A DNA stretch of 64,000 nucleotides, taken from positions 19,556 to 83,555 of the forward strand of contig CANRCD010000007.1 in assembly GCA_947629005.1 (NCBI GenBank), given 5' to 3'. Source of the DNA: an uncultured Clostridia bacterium. Its GTDB lineage: Bacteria; Bacillota; Clostridia; UMGS1883. The position numbers were made by a program, and so were the translations under genes. Under the pieces are notes generated by a model. The model ran no database searches. It saw nothing but the letters and a program-made list of their open reading frames with translations, and was not told where the DNA came from. Every line of letters starts with the position of its first letter. Position 1 is the first letter of the stretch. Below, piece after piece: positions 1-9,110 of the stretch.

Positions 1-3000
1 TCATTGAAGCCCGCAAGATATTCGAGGAAGGCTGCCTCGCTCATCTCGTTCATCAGGCCGTAAGCCGGAAGCGGGGGCGCGGGCTCAAGACCGCTGTCCT
101 CGTCTTTGAGCATAAGGCCGGTCACAAGAACGTCGGCCGCGTAGGATGGAGTTTCCGCAAGGCCCTTGGTAAATACGAGGCGGTAAGTCGCGCCGTTCTC
201 AAGCGCAAAGGCGTTATCGGCGGGGAGCTGGCCCTCGCCGTAACAGGCCTCGCCCACGGTTATCTTGGCCTCGGCGCGGAAAAGTTCGGTATCGTCAACG
301 TCGCCGTAAAGAGTGAAGGAACCCTTTTTGGCGTAGGTGCAAAAGTCCGCCTCGTCCCAGCGCCACGTTACGTTCTTGATTATGGGCGCGCCATTGTCGA
401 GGTACGCCTTGACGCTCGTCGGGAGCTGGGGCCGCACGCCCCGTATTGTGGCCGCGCCGCCGGCGGCGGAAAGCGCAGGCTCGGCGCGAACAATATCGCG
501 CTTTGTATAGCGGGCGTAAATGTCGTTTTTATCCTGCGCGAGGCTCTTCAGGCAGAGGTTTTCGTCCGGCTCGGGGTTGCCCTTTACGCCGGAATCGACG
601 CCGGAAGCGGCGGGCGCGGCCCCGCCGCCGTCCTCTATGACGGGCGGGTCAATCTCGTCAGGGTGTTCGGCCAGCCAGTCGTAAACGTAGTCGTAATAAT
701 ATATGCAGCCGTCCTCGCCGCGTATGGATTCGGGCACGGCTCCGTCATAGGAGAAGGGCTTGCTGAGCTTGCCGAGCATATCAACGCTTTCGGCTATCTC
801 ACCGCCGTTCTCGTCCACGTAGTGGAGAGTGACGGGCGCGTATTTGACGTACTTTGCGGTGCGCAGGGAAGGAGCGGTATCCGAGGAGCCTTCCCTGTCG
901 GTTACGTATGCGGCGCAGGTGTCGGCCTCAACCATGAAGGAAAGGTACTCGTCGTTCCTGTGGTCGCGCACATAGCCCGTCACGTCAAGGTCAACCCAGC
1001 CCTTTGTGGCTTTCGGCAGCTTGCGCGAGCTTATCAGCTCAGCCCCGTCAACGATATTCCTGGAGTTATTCCATGTGATTTCGCCCTCATCCCACGTATC
1101 GAGCTCCGCGGGTATGCCGTAGACGCTGTACGTGGGAGATGCGTCGTTGTCGATATGGTCAAAATAAAGGCGGAGCGAGGCGTTGACGATAGAGTTTACG
1201 TCCTCGCCTTTTTCGCCGCTGTATTCGTCGTGAATAATCTCATCGCCGAAGCCGCCGCCCTCAAAGCGGAGGAAGGCCTTGCGCTCGGTCCCCGCGTCGG
1301 TATTTGTTCCCGTTTTCGTGCCGGTTATGCGGAGCGCGGTTCCCTTTTCGGGCGCTTTGTCGTCCATGGGGTGGGCGTTATGAGGCGAGGTAGGCTCGCT
1401 TTCCACGATGAAAGTGTCGGCAAGGGCGGGACGGTCCTCGATATCGCCCTCCTCGATAAGCACAAGCTGATTGACCGGCCTGTTGCCGGGGACAAGCCTG
1501 CCGCCCACGCTGAACGAGCCCGCGGAGCCGTAGGCTGAGGAATCCACCTCATCCCAGACAACGCCCATCGTGACGGTCGAATTGTCCTCAACGTCAACCG
1601 TCAGCGCGCGGGGAAGCGCGGGATAGACCCCGAGCGTGGTGCTTAAGGCGGGCATACGCACGCCGGTTATCTCAAGCACCTTTACGGTCACCTCTACCGC
1701 GTCGGTTTCTATGCCCTGAAGCTTGCCGCTGACCTTGAACTCGCCGCCCTCGGCGTAACTGCTCTCGGCAACGGCGTCCCACTTGACGGGATACGGCTGA
1801 ACCGAGCCGTCGCTGAAGCGCACGTCAACGCTTTCGGGCAGCTTGGGCGCGTGGTACTGCACGGTGGTGACGGGACTGACAGGTACCGTGCCCTCGGGCA
1901 GCTTATCGGCGTATACGAGGGTTATCTCGGTGTCGCCGCTTATGGCGACGGGCAGCGGATTTTTACGCTCGGTCGCGGCCGCGTCGTATATCATGCCGTT
2001 TATTTTTTCGGGTATGTCGGGGGTGTAACGCTCGCCTATGGGCAGACGCTCCATGAGCGGGCTTTTCAGCTCCTCGCCGGACGGGCCCTCATATTTGACG
2101 GTGACGGCGGCGGTCTTGCGGCGGATATAATCCACCTTGGGCGCGAAGCTCTCGCCGGCCTCGGATGAGTAAATATGGCTGACGGCGGTATCGGCGGTCA
2201 GCGCAAAGGCGTAAACGCCGTCGTCGGACGGGTGTTGGTTTATATAATCCGTTATGTCGAGGGTGAAGTAGTCCAGCACGGCGGAGGAGTTGTTCGGTAT
2301 TATGACCTTGGCCGCCGCCGTGCCGCTCACGGCGGGCTTATTGCCCCAGTTTACGGAGGACGCGGCCCAGTTTTTGTCTATGGGCGTAAGGCTAACGGTC
2401 TGATTTGCCTCGGCTATGCTGAGGGCGCGGAAGGTGAGCGCCGCTTTGTCGTAATGCAGGTTTTCGCCCTTGGGCAGGGAAAACTTTACGAAGGCGTTGC
2501 GCGTGTAAAGTGCGCCTGTCGAGCCGCCTATGGTCTTGTTTGCGGCTATGATCATTTCGGTCTCGGCCGAAAGGTCCTTGGCGCGGTTACCTTCGCTGTC
2601 CTCGGCGTAGGTATCCTCGGTGAGGGCAACGCAGCCGTACTCCGACGAGGCGAGGGCCGGATCGCGGGTTATCTCAAGCGCGGGGCGCAAGGCGAAGGAG
2701 CCCGACTCGGAGGAATGAACGATAACGCCCGCCGCGCCGGCCTTTACTCGCAGGGAAAAGCGAGTTTTTTTGTTTTCGCGTATATACCGCGTGAGGTCGG
2801 CGGTTATCTCCGCGCCGAGCTTTGCGCTGCCGCTGCCAAGCGGCCTTGACACCGCCGCTAGGCTTTCCGCTTTGGCGGCGGGAGCGTTATTCCATGTGAG
2901 GGCGGAGGCGCTCCAATTATCGCCTACCTCATAAAAGGCGAGCGCGGAGGCGGTAACGCCGTGTTTTTTGAAGTTTTCTATCATGGTTGAAGCGTCCGCC

Positions 3001-3350
3001 ACATAGAGCTTCAGTACGGCGGAGGAAACCGTGCTCGGGTCTATATCGCCGAGGTCAAAGCGCAAAAAGGCGTCGCGGCTGCGGCCCGCATCGCCGCGGT
3101 TCTCGCCGCCGACAAAGCCCGTTTCAACGGGAAGCGGGTTTTTGCTATTATAGCCTATCTCAAGAGTGGTTTTATCAGCGTTTACAGGCGTATCGGCGCT
3201 GTTTGCGTCAATGTATGTATCCTCCGACGGCGCAAGGCTCACCGTGGCGGCGTCCTCGGCCACGGCGCTCGGACCGGCGGGCGTGAACGCAGCAACCGAG
3301 CATACCAGCGTTACCGTGAGGATAAGGGCAAGCATTTTCCGTAATTTCAT
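1..3350 (-). CDS. Large secreted multidomain surface protein with DNRLRE, MucBP-like and bacterial Ig-like domains (3' end outside window)
   Basis: The frame runs unbroken from the ATG at 3350-3348 off the window edge, giving at least 1116 residues. A GGAGGG ribosome site lies 7 bases upstream. Residues 1-31 form a Sec signal peptide (MKLRKMLALILTVTL, cut near AVA-ED). Three DNRLRE/CBM96-like modules follow at about 35-205, 215-385 and 640-850, each with a DTYIDA- or DTFIVE-type start and a later FLRFD or FVKFS strand. MucBP-like strands sit near 412 (VTVKYEGPSGEEL) and 835 (VTLHYVDENGG). Ig-like strands of the VKWD type occur near 507, 583 and 975. Such proteins are usually secreted adhesins or glycan binders. 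No catalytic motif is seen, and the anchor and true length are not visible. Confidence 0.85.
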   Translation of the reverse strand, partial: MKLRKMLALILTVTLVCSVAAFTPAGPSAVAEDAATVSLAPSEDTYIDANSADTPVNADKTTLEIGYNSKNPLPVETGFVGGENRGDAGRSRDAFLRFDLGDIDPSTVSSAVLKLYVADASTMIENFKKHGVTASALAFYEVGDNWSASALTWNNAPAAKAESLAAVSRPLGSGSAKLGAEITADLTRYIRENKKTRFSLRVKAGAAGVIVHSSESGSFALRPALEITRDPALASSEYGCVALTEDTYAEDSEGNRAKDLSAETEMIIAANKTIGGSTGALYTRNAFVKFSLPKGENLHYDKAALTFRALSIAEANQTVSLTPIDKNWAASSVNWGNKPAVSGTAAAKVIIPNNSSAVLDYFTLDITDYINQHPSDDGVYAFALTADTAVSHIYSSEAGESFAPKVDYIRRKTAAVTVKYEGPSGEELKSPLMERLPIGERYTPDIPEKINGMIYDAAATERKNPLPVAISGDTEITLVYADKLPEGTVPVSPVTTVQYHAPKLPESVDVRFSDGSVQPYPVKWDAVAESSYAEGGEFKVSGKLQGIETDAVEVTVKVLEITGVRMPALSTTLGVYPALPRALTVDVEDNSTVTMGVVWDEVDSSAYGSAGSFSVGGRLVPGNRPVNQLVLIEEGDIEDRPALADTFIVESEPTSPHNAHPMDDKAPEKGTALRITGTKTGTNTDAGTERKAFLRFEGGGFGDEIIHDEYSGEKGEDVNSIVNASLRLYFDHIDNDASPTYSVYGIPAELDTWDEGEITWNNSRNIVDGAELISSRKLPKATKGWVDLDVTGYVRDHRNDEYLSFMVEADTCAAYVTDREGSSDTAPSLRTAKYVKYAPVTLHYVDENGGEIAESVDMLGKLSKPFSYDGAVPESIRGEDGCIYYYDYVYDWLAEHPDEIDPPVIEDGGGAAPAASGVDSGVKGNPEPDENLCLKSLAQDKNDIYARYTKRDIVRAEPALSAAGGAATIRGVRPQLPTSVKAYLDNGAPIIKNVTWRWDEADFCTYAKKGSFTLYGDVDDTELFRAEAKITVGEACYGEGQLPADNAFALENGATYRLVFTKGLAETPSYAADVLVTGLMLKDEDSGLEPAPPLPAYGLMNEMSEAAFLEYLAGFN

Positions 3351-3409
3351 ATTATTTCCCTCCGTTTGAGTGCGTTTTTGCCGTTTTGTACATATATTTA
3401 GATAATTGT

Positions 3410-3438
3410 ATTATATCACATTTCTTTCCGCTTGGCAA
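3410..3438 (-). promoter_or_regulatory. Sigma-A promoter for the DNRLRE surface protein
   Basis: On the minus strand, TTGCCA (3438-3433) and TATAAT (3415-3410) are separated by exactly 17 bases. The -10 box lies about 60 bases upstream of the ATG at 3350. Confidence 0.6.
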
Positions 3439-3520
3439 GGACTTTGCGAAAATTTAACAAAGAGTCCTCAAAAAACGCCGGCCCGAGCGCGACGGACGGC
3501 CCAACCGCCCGAGGCGAGCC

Positions 3521-4681
3521 TCATTTTTGGGCGGACGCGTCGGGCCCCTGCCGCTGAACGCTGGGGTAATACATGAACTCCTCGCCGCCGAGGCGGCCGA
3601 TGGCAAGGTTATACACATCAGTGCCCCTGCACTCGAGGCGGAAAATCTCGTCGTCCTTAAGGCTGCCCCCTCGTGAGGCTATGGGCAGCTTAGCCGCGGC
3701 CGAGGCGGCGCGGAGTATTTCCGCTCCCCTCTCGCTGAAGGCCAGCGGGCGGATATAAGTCGGAGGGATGTATTTACCGTCGCTGCCGAGCACAAGGTTA
3801 AACAGCACGCGCCTAAGGCGGCTGTCGGCGTAGCGGCGGCTGTGGGCCGCGGCGATTATGGCCTCGAGCGAGTTGCCATGAGCGGCCTTCTTAAGCCGCG
3901 CGGCAATCTCCTCGTTGCAGCCGGCAATGGCGGTCAGCTCGTCCATTGAGGCGATTTTGAGCCTGTAGGCGATGATCTGGTCAAAGCTCTTGCTGAACAC
4001 GGGCCTGAACACCGGCGGGTAGGGCACGTAGCTGTCAATGCTTTCGCCGGTTTTAAGGCTTTCGCGCAGGGCGCGGGCGCTGGCCACGTTTTCGCCCGGC
4101 TCCATCGAATCGTGGGCGACCTCGGCGCGATGTATCGTCACGGGCGTTATGGAACTGCCGGTGCGCTTAAGCGCCTTGAGGTACTCCACGCCGAGGATAT
4201 TGTTCGGCTCGGCAATGGCGGCGGCCTTTTCGCCCAAAACCGCCGTCAGCGCCCTCTGACGCGCGGCGGCGTAGCTGAGACCATCGGAAAGGGCGGCGGA
4301 GAGAGCCTCGCGGAAGGCGCCGCTCTCGTTCATGAGAGCCTCGGCCAGCTCGGCGAGGGGCGCGAGTTCGCCCGCTTCGGAGCCGAACCACAGCTCGTCT
4401 ACAAGCGAAAGACCGTTCATCTCCTCCACCGCGCCCATGGCGAAGCCCTCAGCCGAGGACAGCGAGTAAAGCAGCGGCAGCTCGAGCACAAGGTCGAGCC
4501 CGCAGCTTACAGCGACCTTCGCGCGGGTGAATTTGTCGAATACGGAGCAGCCGCCCCGCTGAACGTAGTTGCCGCTCATCACGGCGACGGCCGCCGCCCC
4601 GCCCTCCTTCATTGCGTCGATAAGGCGCTTGTGCCCGTTGTGGAAAGGGTTGAACTCGGCGATGGTTGCCCTGATTGTCAT
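3521..4681 (-). CDS. tmcAL: tRNA(Met) cytidine acetate ligase (TmcAL, YlbM family)
   Basis: This 386-residue protein matches the usual length of TmcAL. That enzyme activates acetate with ATP and acetylates the wobble cytidine of elongator tRNA-Met in Firmicutes. The nucleotidyltransferase-like start is clear: IAEFNPFHNGHKRLID near residues 7-22 carries the HxGH-type motif, followed by MSGNYVQRG near 35-43. AAGGAG lies 12 bases before the ATG. The gene is divergent from pta-ackA, which makes or uses the acetate and acetyl phosphate of the same cell; a functional link is only inference. Confidence 0.92.
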   Translation of the reverse strand: MTIRATIAEFNPFHNGHKRLIDAMKEGGAAAVAVMSGNYVQRGGCSVFDKFTRAKVAVSCGLDLVLELPLLYSLSSAEGFAMGAVEEMNGLSLVDELWFGSEAGELAPLAELAEALMNESGAFREALSAALSDGLSYAAARQRALTAVLGEKAAAIAEPNNILGVEYLKALKRTGSSITPVTIHRAEVAHDSMEPGENVASARALRESLKTGESIDSYVPYPPVFRPVFSKSFDQIIAYRLKIASMDELTAIAGCNEEIAARLKKAAHGNSLEAIIAAAHSRRYADSRLRRVLFNLVLGSDGKYIPPTYIRPLAFSERGAEILRAASAAAKLPIASRGGSLKDDEIFRLECRGTDVYNLAIGRLGGEEFMYYPSVQRQGPDASAQK

Positions 4682-4739
4682 AAATCATCCACTCCTTATA
4701 AATCGTTTTTTTCCATGGTCAAAAAAATTAAAAAAGCTA

Positions 4740-4768
4740 TTGAAAATTTTCCGGATATGTTATATAAT
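4740..4768 (+). promoter_or_regulatory. Sigma-A promoter of pta-ackA
   Basis: TTGAAA (4740-4745), a 17-base spacer and TATAAT (4763-4768) stand about 37 bases before the pta start codon. Confidence 0.7.
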
Positions 4769-4805
4769 GTATAATCATATAAAAATCTATGGAGGCGTAT
4801 TTAAA

Positions 4806-5810
4806 ATGAGTAAATTCCTTGAGAGCGTTATCGCTCGGGCCAAGACCGACAAAAAAACCATCGTCCTCGCCGAGGGCAACGACATCCGCACCATTCGCGC
4901 GGCGGCGTCGGCCCTTGAACAGGAAATTGCCGACATTATTATTTTAGGCGATATTGATGAGATTTGCAAGATGGCAAATGAAGAAAATTTGAAAATTTCC
5001 GACGCAACGCTCATTGACCCGTGCAAAGACGAGCATTTTAACGATTTCGCGTCCACATTTTACGAAATGCGCAAGGCGAAGGGTATGACTCCCGAAAAGG
5101 CCGAGGAAACGATGAAGAACACGCTTTACTTCGGCTGCATGATGGTTAAGCAGGGCTTCGCCGACGGCATGGTGGCCGGTGCGTGCAACTCCTCGGCCAA
5201 TGTGCTCAGAAGCGCGCTTCAGGTTATCAAGACGGCCCCGGGAACAAAGCTGGTTTCCGCCTTCTTTATCGAGTGCGTGCCCGATTGTGCGTACGGCGAG
5301 GACGGAGTGTTCCTGTTCGCCGACTGCGGGCTGAACGAAAATCCTGACGCCGAGGCCGTAAGCGAGATTGCGGTATCCTCGGCCAAGAGCTTTAAGACGC
5401 TTGTGGGCGCGGAGCCCAACGTGGCCATGCTGTGCTACTCCACCTACGGAAGCGCCAAGAGCGAGCTGGTGGACAAGATGGCCCTCGCCACGAAGCTGGC
5501 CAAGGAAAAGGCCCCCGATGTGAACATAGACGGCGAAATGCAGGCCGACGCGGCCATGGTTCCCGCAGTCGCGGCGTCGAAGGCTCCGTCGAGCCCTGTC
5601 GCCGGCAAGGCCAATGTACTGGTGTTCCCCGACCTCAACGCCGGAAACATCGCTTACAAGCTGGTGGAGCGTCTCGCCAAGGCCGAGGCCTACGGCCCCA
5701 TCACTCAGGGCATTGCCAAGCCCGTAAACGACCTTTCGCGCGGGTGCAAGGCCGAGGATATAGTGGGCGTTATCGCTATTACCTGCGTTCAGGCGCAGGC
5801 CCAGAACTAA
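4806..5810 (+). CDS. pta: Phosphate acetyltransferase
   Basis: Pta interconverts acetyl-CoA and acetyl phosphate in the cytoplasm and feeds AckA for ATP gain. The 334-residue length fits the short, single-domain class. Family sequences visible include VLAEGNDIRTIRAA near the start, GMVAGACNSSANVLRSALQ near 125 and VLVFPDLNAGNIAYKL near 277. The frame is open further upstream to 4569, but that stretch covers tmcAL and the promoter. The ATG at 4806 follows GGAGG by 9 bases, so it is taken as the start. ackA begins 18 bases downstream. Confidence 0.95.
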   Translation: MSKFLESVIARAKTDKKTIVLAEGNDIRTIRAAASALEQEIADIIILGDIDEICKMANEENLKISDATLIDPCKDEHFNDFASTFYEMRKAKGMTPEKAEETMKNTLYFGCMMVKQGFADGMVAGACNSSANVLRSALQVIKTAPGTKLVSAFFIECVPDCAYGEDGVFLFADCGLNENPDAEAVSEIAVSSAKSFKTLVGAEPNVAMLCYSTYGSAKSELVDKMALATKLAKEKAPDVNIDGEMQADAAMVPAVAASKAPSSPVAGKANVLVFPDLNAGNIAYKLVERLAKAEAYGPITQGIAKPVNDLSRGCKAEDIVGVIAITCVQAQAQN

Positions 5811-5828
5811 GGAAAGAGGCCGTAAATT

Positions 5829-7019
5829 ATGAAAATTCTTGTTATTAACGCGGGCAGCTCCTCGCTGAAATACCAGCTTATTGATATGGACAAGCGGTTC
5901 GTTATGGCCAAGGGCCTGTGCGAGCGCATAGGTATCGACGGAAGCCGCCTCAAGCACACGCCCGCGGGCAGGGACAGCATCGTTATCGAAAGCCCGATGC
6001 CAACCCATGCCGACGCGATATCCCTTGTTATCTCGTCGCTTACCGACAGTGAAAACGGCGTTATCTCCTCGATGAGCGAAATAGGCGCGGTGGGCCACAG
6101 AGTTGTCCACGGCGGCGAAAGCTTCAGCGAGAGCGTGGTTATAGACGAAAAGGTGAAGGAGGGCATACGCGGCTGCGTTGAGCTCGCTCCGCTGCACAAC
6201 CCCGCTAACCTTATCGGCATAGAGGCCTGCGAGAAGGTAATGCCAAATGTACCGCAGGTGGCCGTGTTCGACACCGCCTTCCATCAGACAATGCCGCAGA
6301 AGGCTTACCTCTACGGCCTGCCCTACGAGTATTATCAAAAGTACAAAATTCGCCGCTACGGCTTCCACGGCACCAGCCATAAATACGTCTCGGGTCGCGC
6401 GGCAGAAATGCTCAACATGCCCCTTTCCGAGCTTCGCGTCGTGACCTGCCACCTCGGCAACGGTTCGAGCGTGGCCGCCATCGACCACGGCAGGGTTGTC
6501 GATACCTCAATGGGCCTAACGCCCCTTGCCGGCGTCATCATGGGTACACGCTGCGGCGACATCGACCCCGCCATCGTCACCTTCCTGATGGAGAAGGAGG
6601 GCCTTGACCCGAAGGCCATGGATGCCGTGATGAACAAGCAGAGCGGCGTTCTCGGCGTTAGCGGCGTTTCCAGCGACTTCCGCGACCTCGGCAACGCCGC
6701 AGAAAACGGCGACAGCCGCGCCAAGGCCGCGCTGGATATGTTCTACTATTCCGTCAAAAAGTTCGTCGGCGCTTACGCCGCCGTCATGGGCGGTATCGAC
6801 GCTCTGGTATTCACCGCGGGCGTGGGCGAGAACAACGCCGCCTGCCGCGCCGCCGTTACCGAAGGACTGGAGTACATGGGCGTGAAAATTGACCCCGAGC
6901 TTAACAAGCAGCGCGGCGAGCTGGATATTTCCGCGCCCGACGCCGCCGTGCATACGCTCGTTATCCCCACCGACGAGGAAATGATGATAGCCCTTGACGC
7001 GCAAAGACTGACAAAGTAA
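5829..7019 (+). CDS. ackA: Acetate kinase
   Basis: AckA converts acetyl phosphate and ADP to acetate and ATP, the last step of acetate fermentation. The 396 residues match the family length. ASKHA-fold motifs are all present: [11 protein letters not shown] at 7-17, [14 protein letters not shown] near 177, [13 protein letters not shown] near 207, then a [11 protein letters not shown] stretch and [20 protein letters not shown] precedes the ATG. It forms an operon with pta and ends before a strong hairpin terminator at 7132-7165. Confidence 0.97.
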   Translation: MKILVINAGSSSLKYQLIDMDKRFVMAKGLCERIGIDGSRLKHTPAGRDSIVIESPMPTHADAISLVISSLTDSENGVISSMSEIGAVGHRVVHGGESFSESVVIDEKVKEGIRGCVELAPLHNPANLIGIEACEKVMPNVPQVAVFDTAFHQTMPQKAYLYGLPYEYYQKYKIRRYGFHGTSHKYVSGRAAEMLNMPLSELRVVTCHLGNGSSVAAIDHGRVVDTSMGLTPLAGVIMGTRCGDIDPAIVTFLMEKEGLDPKAMDAVMNKQSGVLGVSGVSSDFRDLGNAAENGDSRAKAALDMFYYSVKKFVGAYAAVMGGIDALVFTAGVGENNAACRAAVTEGLEYMGVKIDPELNKQRGELDISAPDAAVHTLVIPTDEEMMIALDAQRLTK

Positions 7020-7025
7020 ATTTTA

Positions 7026-7382
7026 AATTGGGGCCGTAAAAAAATACGCGCAGACCGTTCAAGGGCTGGGTGTATTGATATAAGGCCGCTTTGAGCATTA
7101 AATGTTTACCGAAAAGCAATTAGTTAATGTAGAAAATCCGCTCATATGAGCGGATTTTCGTTGTTTTAAGCCCTTGAACTACGAACGAAAATCACCACTC
7201 GGCGTACCTATGTACGCCGTCGGGAGTGCTTGCTCGGCGGCAGGCGTTCGCCTGTACGCCGCTTCGCGGCGCCGCCTGCGCGAGCTGATTTTCATACGTT
7301 CTGCACGATTTTTTCGGCCGGCCCCCGTGCCTCCACACTACAGAGTGAGTTTTTCGGCGGTTTTTTGCGCGGCAAAGAGTCG
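7026..7382. repeat. Intergenic stretch between ackA and azlD with dispersed repeat family A, copy 1
   Basis: No gene is supported in this gap. Bases 7035-7059 match 17874-17898 at 24 of 25 positions. Bases 7298-7355 resemble 17989-18046, and both copies carry a CCGCTC/GAGCGG hairpin between these two blocks. A small stem at 7336-7347 (CACT/AGTG) becomes CGCT/GGCG in copy 2, a compensatory A-T to G-C change. Bases 7170-7297 are an insert absent from copy 2, rich in short palindromes. It may be a mobile repeat or a structured RNA. Confidence 0.55.
7132..7165. terminator. Bidirectional intrinsic terminator between ackA and azlD
   Basis: The stem AAAATCCGCTC / GAGCGGATTTT with loop ATAT is followed by a T-rich run on the plus strand and T's on the minus strand. 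It can end ackA from one side and azlD from the other. The same stem occurs in repeat copy 2 near 17957. Confidence 0.75.
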
Positions 7383-7706
7383 TTACATCACCCTTATCAG
7401 CAGCATATATACGGCGGTGCCGGAGATTATGCTGACGAGGGAGCTTCGCTTCCAACTCTGGAGCCCTATAACGACGGCGGCGGAAATGAGCTCCGGCAGA
7501 CCGAAGGGGGCCGAGGCGAGGTCAACGCTGCGAAGGCAGTATATCACAAGCATACCTATAATCGCGCTGGGGAGCACATCGCCCAGATAGGAAACATAGG
7601 CGGGAGTTTTGCCGCCGCGGAATATCAGAAAGGGAAGAAAGCGAAGCAGTATGGTAACTATGGACATTACCGCCACAAGGAGGGCGGCGTGTACGTTCGC
7701 GCTCAT
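7383..7706 (-). CDS. azlD: AzlD-type small subunit of branched-chain amino acid exporter
   Basis: This 107-residue membrane protein has about four hydrophobic helices and begins MSANVHAALLVAVMSIVTILLRFLP; the TxxxRxLPF pattern is typical of AzlD. AzlC and AzlD together export branched-chain amino acids or analogues such as azaleucine. Its ATG overlaps the azlC stop as ATGA (7703-7706), which implies coupled translation. Substrate is inferred from family only. Confidence 0.85.
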   Translation of the reverse strand: MSANVHAALLVAVMSIVTILLRFLPFLIFRGGKTPAYVSYLGDVLPSAIIGMLVIYCLRSVDLASAPFGLPELISAAVVIGLQSWKRSSLVSIISGTAVYMLLIRVM

Positions 7707-8428
7707 GCCCCCGCCTCCTTTGCCTCAAGGCGTGGACGCAGCAGCGTCAGAACCGCCGTGATGACGAGCATGGAAGGGATGAGAAATCCCTCCGCGCCAA
7801 ATATCAGCAGGCAGACAAGGCTCCCCGCGATGCCGACAACGGCGGGAGTGCGGTCGCGGGCGGTTATCCACTGCTCGGTGAACGACGCGATAAACAGCGC
7901 CGTCATGGAAAACTCAATGCCATCCGCGCCGAAGGGGAGCGCCGCGCCGAGAATACTGCCCAGAACGCAGCCCGTCACCCAGTAGCACTGGTTAAAAAGC
8001 GACACCAAAAAGCGGTAGAGGTCGGGGTCCGTCCCCTCGGGCGCGGAACCGTCGCACAGGAGGGAATATGTCTCGTCGGTCAGGGCGAAAATCAGGTAGG
8101 GCTTATACTTACCTGCGTCGCGGTAGCGGTCGATCATGGATATGCTGTAAAACAGGTGGCGCGCGTTAACCATGAAGGTCGTCAGCGCGGCCGTGATGAG
8201 CGAGGCCCCGCCGGCGAGCAGCCCTACGCCCACATACTGCATGGAGCCCGCGAAAATCAGCACGCTCATGGCCAGCGACCACAAAAGTCCGTAGCCGGCG
8301 TTCCTCAAAAGTATGCCGAAGCCGACGCCCAGAACCACATATCCGGCCAGCACAGGCGCCGACTTGATAAACGCTTTTTTGACAACGCCGCGCCCTGAAG
8401 CGCGCGGCGGAGTTTTATCCGTGTTCAT
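7703..8428 (-). CDS. azlC: AzlC-type large subunit of branched-chain amino acid exporter
   Basis: A 241-residue inner-membrane protein with the AzlC signature near residues 30-75 (YVVLGVGFGILLRNAGYG, then FAGSMQYVGVGLL) and MVNARHLFYSISM near 105. It pairs with the overlapping azlD gene to form an exporter. Start ATG at 8428 follows GAGGAG by about 10 bases. It lies 33 bases downstream of the PspC-domain gene and may share its transcript. Confidence 0.9.
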   Translation of the reverse strand: MNTDKTPPRASGRGVVKKAFIKSAPVLAGYVVLGVGFGILLRNAGYGLLWSLAMSVLIFAGSMQYVGVGLLAGGASLITAALTTFMVNARHLFYSISMIDRYRDAGKYKPYLIFALTDETYSLLCDGSAPEGTDPDLYRFLVSLFNQCYWVTGCVLGSILGAALPFGADGIEFSMTALFIASFTEQWITARDRTPAVVGIAGSLVCLLIFGAEGFLIPSMLVITAVLTLLRPRLEAKEAGA

Positions 8429-8461
8429 TGATATTATTCTCCTCGCATAAAAGCCGCCGGC

Positions 8462-8701
8462 TTACTGCCGGTCGTCGCTCTCCTCGGCGTCAACCTGAAT
8501 CGGCTCCGTATATCCGTCGGGCGGAGAATCGGGCAAAATAAAGGCCACAATGAAGTAGGCCAATATGCCGGTTCCGAAGAAAAGCACGCAAACGGCCCAG
8601 ATTATGCGAACTATTGTAGGATCGATATTGAAATATTCGGCTATGCCGCCGCAGACTCCGAAAATTTTGCGGTCGGCGCGGGATTTATACAGTCTTTTCA
8701 T
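8462..8701 (-). CDS. PspC-domain small membrane protein
   Basis: The 79-residue protein is nearly all PspC domain: KSRADRKIFGVCGGIAEYF at about 6-24 is the diagnostic motif, and one long hydrophobic helix spans about 35-58. PspC proteins sit in the membrane and, in phage-shock systems, sense envelope stress; stand-alone Firmicutes copies are mostly uncharacterised. An acidic tail of about 20 residues (PDSPPDGYTEP onward) follows the helix. AAGGG precedes the ATG. Confidence 0.88.
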   Translation of the reverse strand: MKRLYKSRADRKIFGVCGGIAEYFNIDPTIVRIIWAVCVLFFGTGILAYFIVAFILPDSPPDGYTEPIQVDAEESDDRQ

Positions 8702-9066
8702 ATTGAGACGCCCTTTCGCTGAGGTTTTGTTATAATTGCGCTTCGCCTTTCCGAGCCCAAAGGGCGGGGAAAATTACGGCGGCGCGTAAAATCGGCGTAT
8801 AATATAGCCATAATTATTATACCACTAAGCGGGGCTTTTGTCAAATTAATTGGCAAAATTACGCCGGCTAAGGCAAAAGATGTATAAATTCGCTCTGCGG
8901 GGGTATTCGGACTTATACATTAAGGGAGCGCAGAGCCAATGCCCCCTGCGGGCGAAAAAAGGCAATACGGGACGGAAAAGGCAAAACTGACGGCGGGAAA
9001 GACGGCGGGGCGGAAAGAGGGCGGGCCAAGCGGAGCGATTGACGGACGGGGCTTTACCATGCCCAG
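8702..9066. other. Intergenic region between PspC gene and tuf; possible pseudoknot-like element
   Basis: No coding region is supported. The left part is AT-rich and may hold the promoter of the PspC gene. Bases 8880-8936 have two interleaved complementary pairs: ATGTATAA (8880-8887) with TTATACAT (8913-8920), and CGCTCTGCG (8891-8899) with CGCAGAGC (8929-8936). The order A-B-A'-B' is that of an H-type pseudoknot. Bases 8937-9060 are GC-rich with no signal I recognise. Confidence 0.35.
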
Positions 9067-9097
9067 CAAAAAAGGCCCGCACAGCGGGCCTTTTTAT
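9067..9097 (-). terminator. Intrinsic terminator after tuf
   Basis: AAAAAAGGCCCGC / GCGGGCCTTTTT with loop ACA begins 14 bases past the tuf stop. Read on the minus strand it is a GC stem followed by six T's. Confidence 0.9.
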
Positions 9098-9110
9098 TTT
9101 ATGCGGGAAC

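Noticed and set aside
4944..6488. 514-codon open frame on the minus strand across pta and ackA
   Set aside because: It is antisense to two clear enzyme genes, has no ribosome site and has unnatural composition typical of a GC-rich shadow frame.
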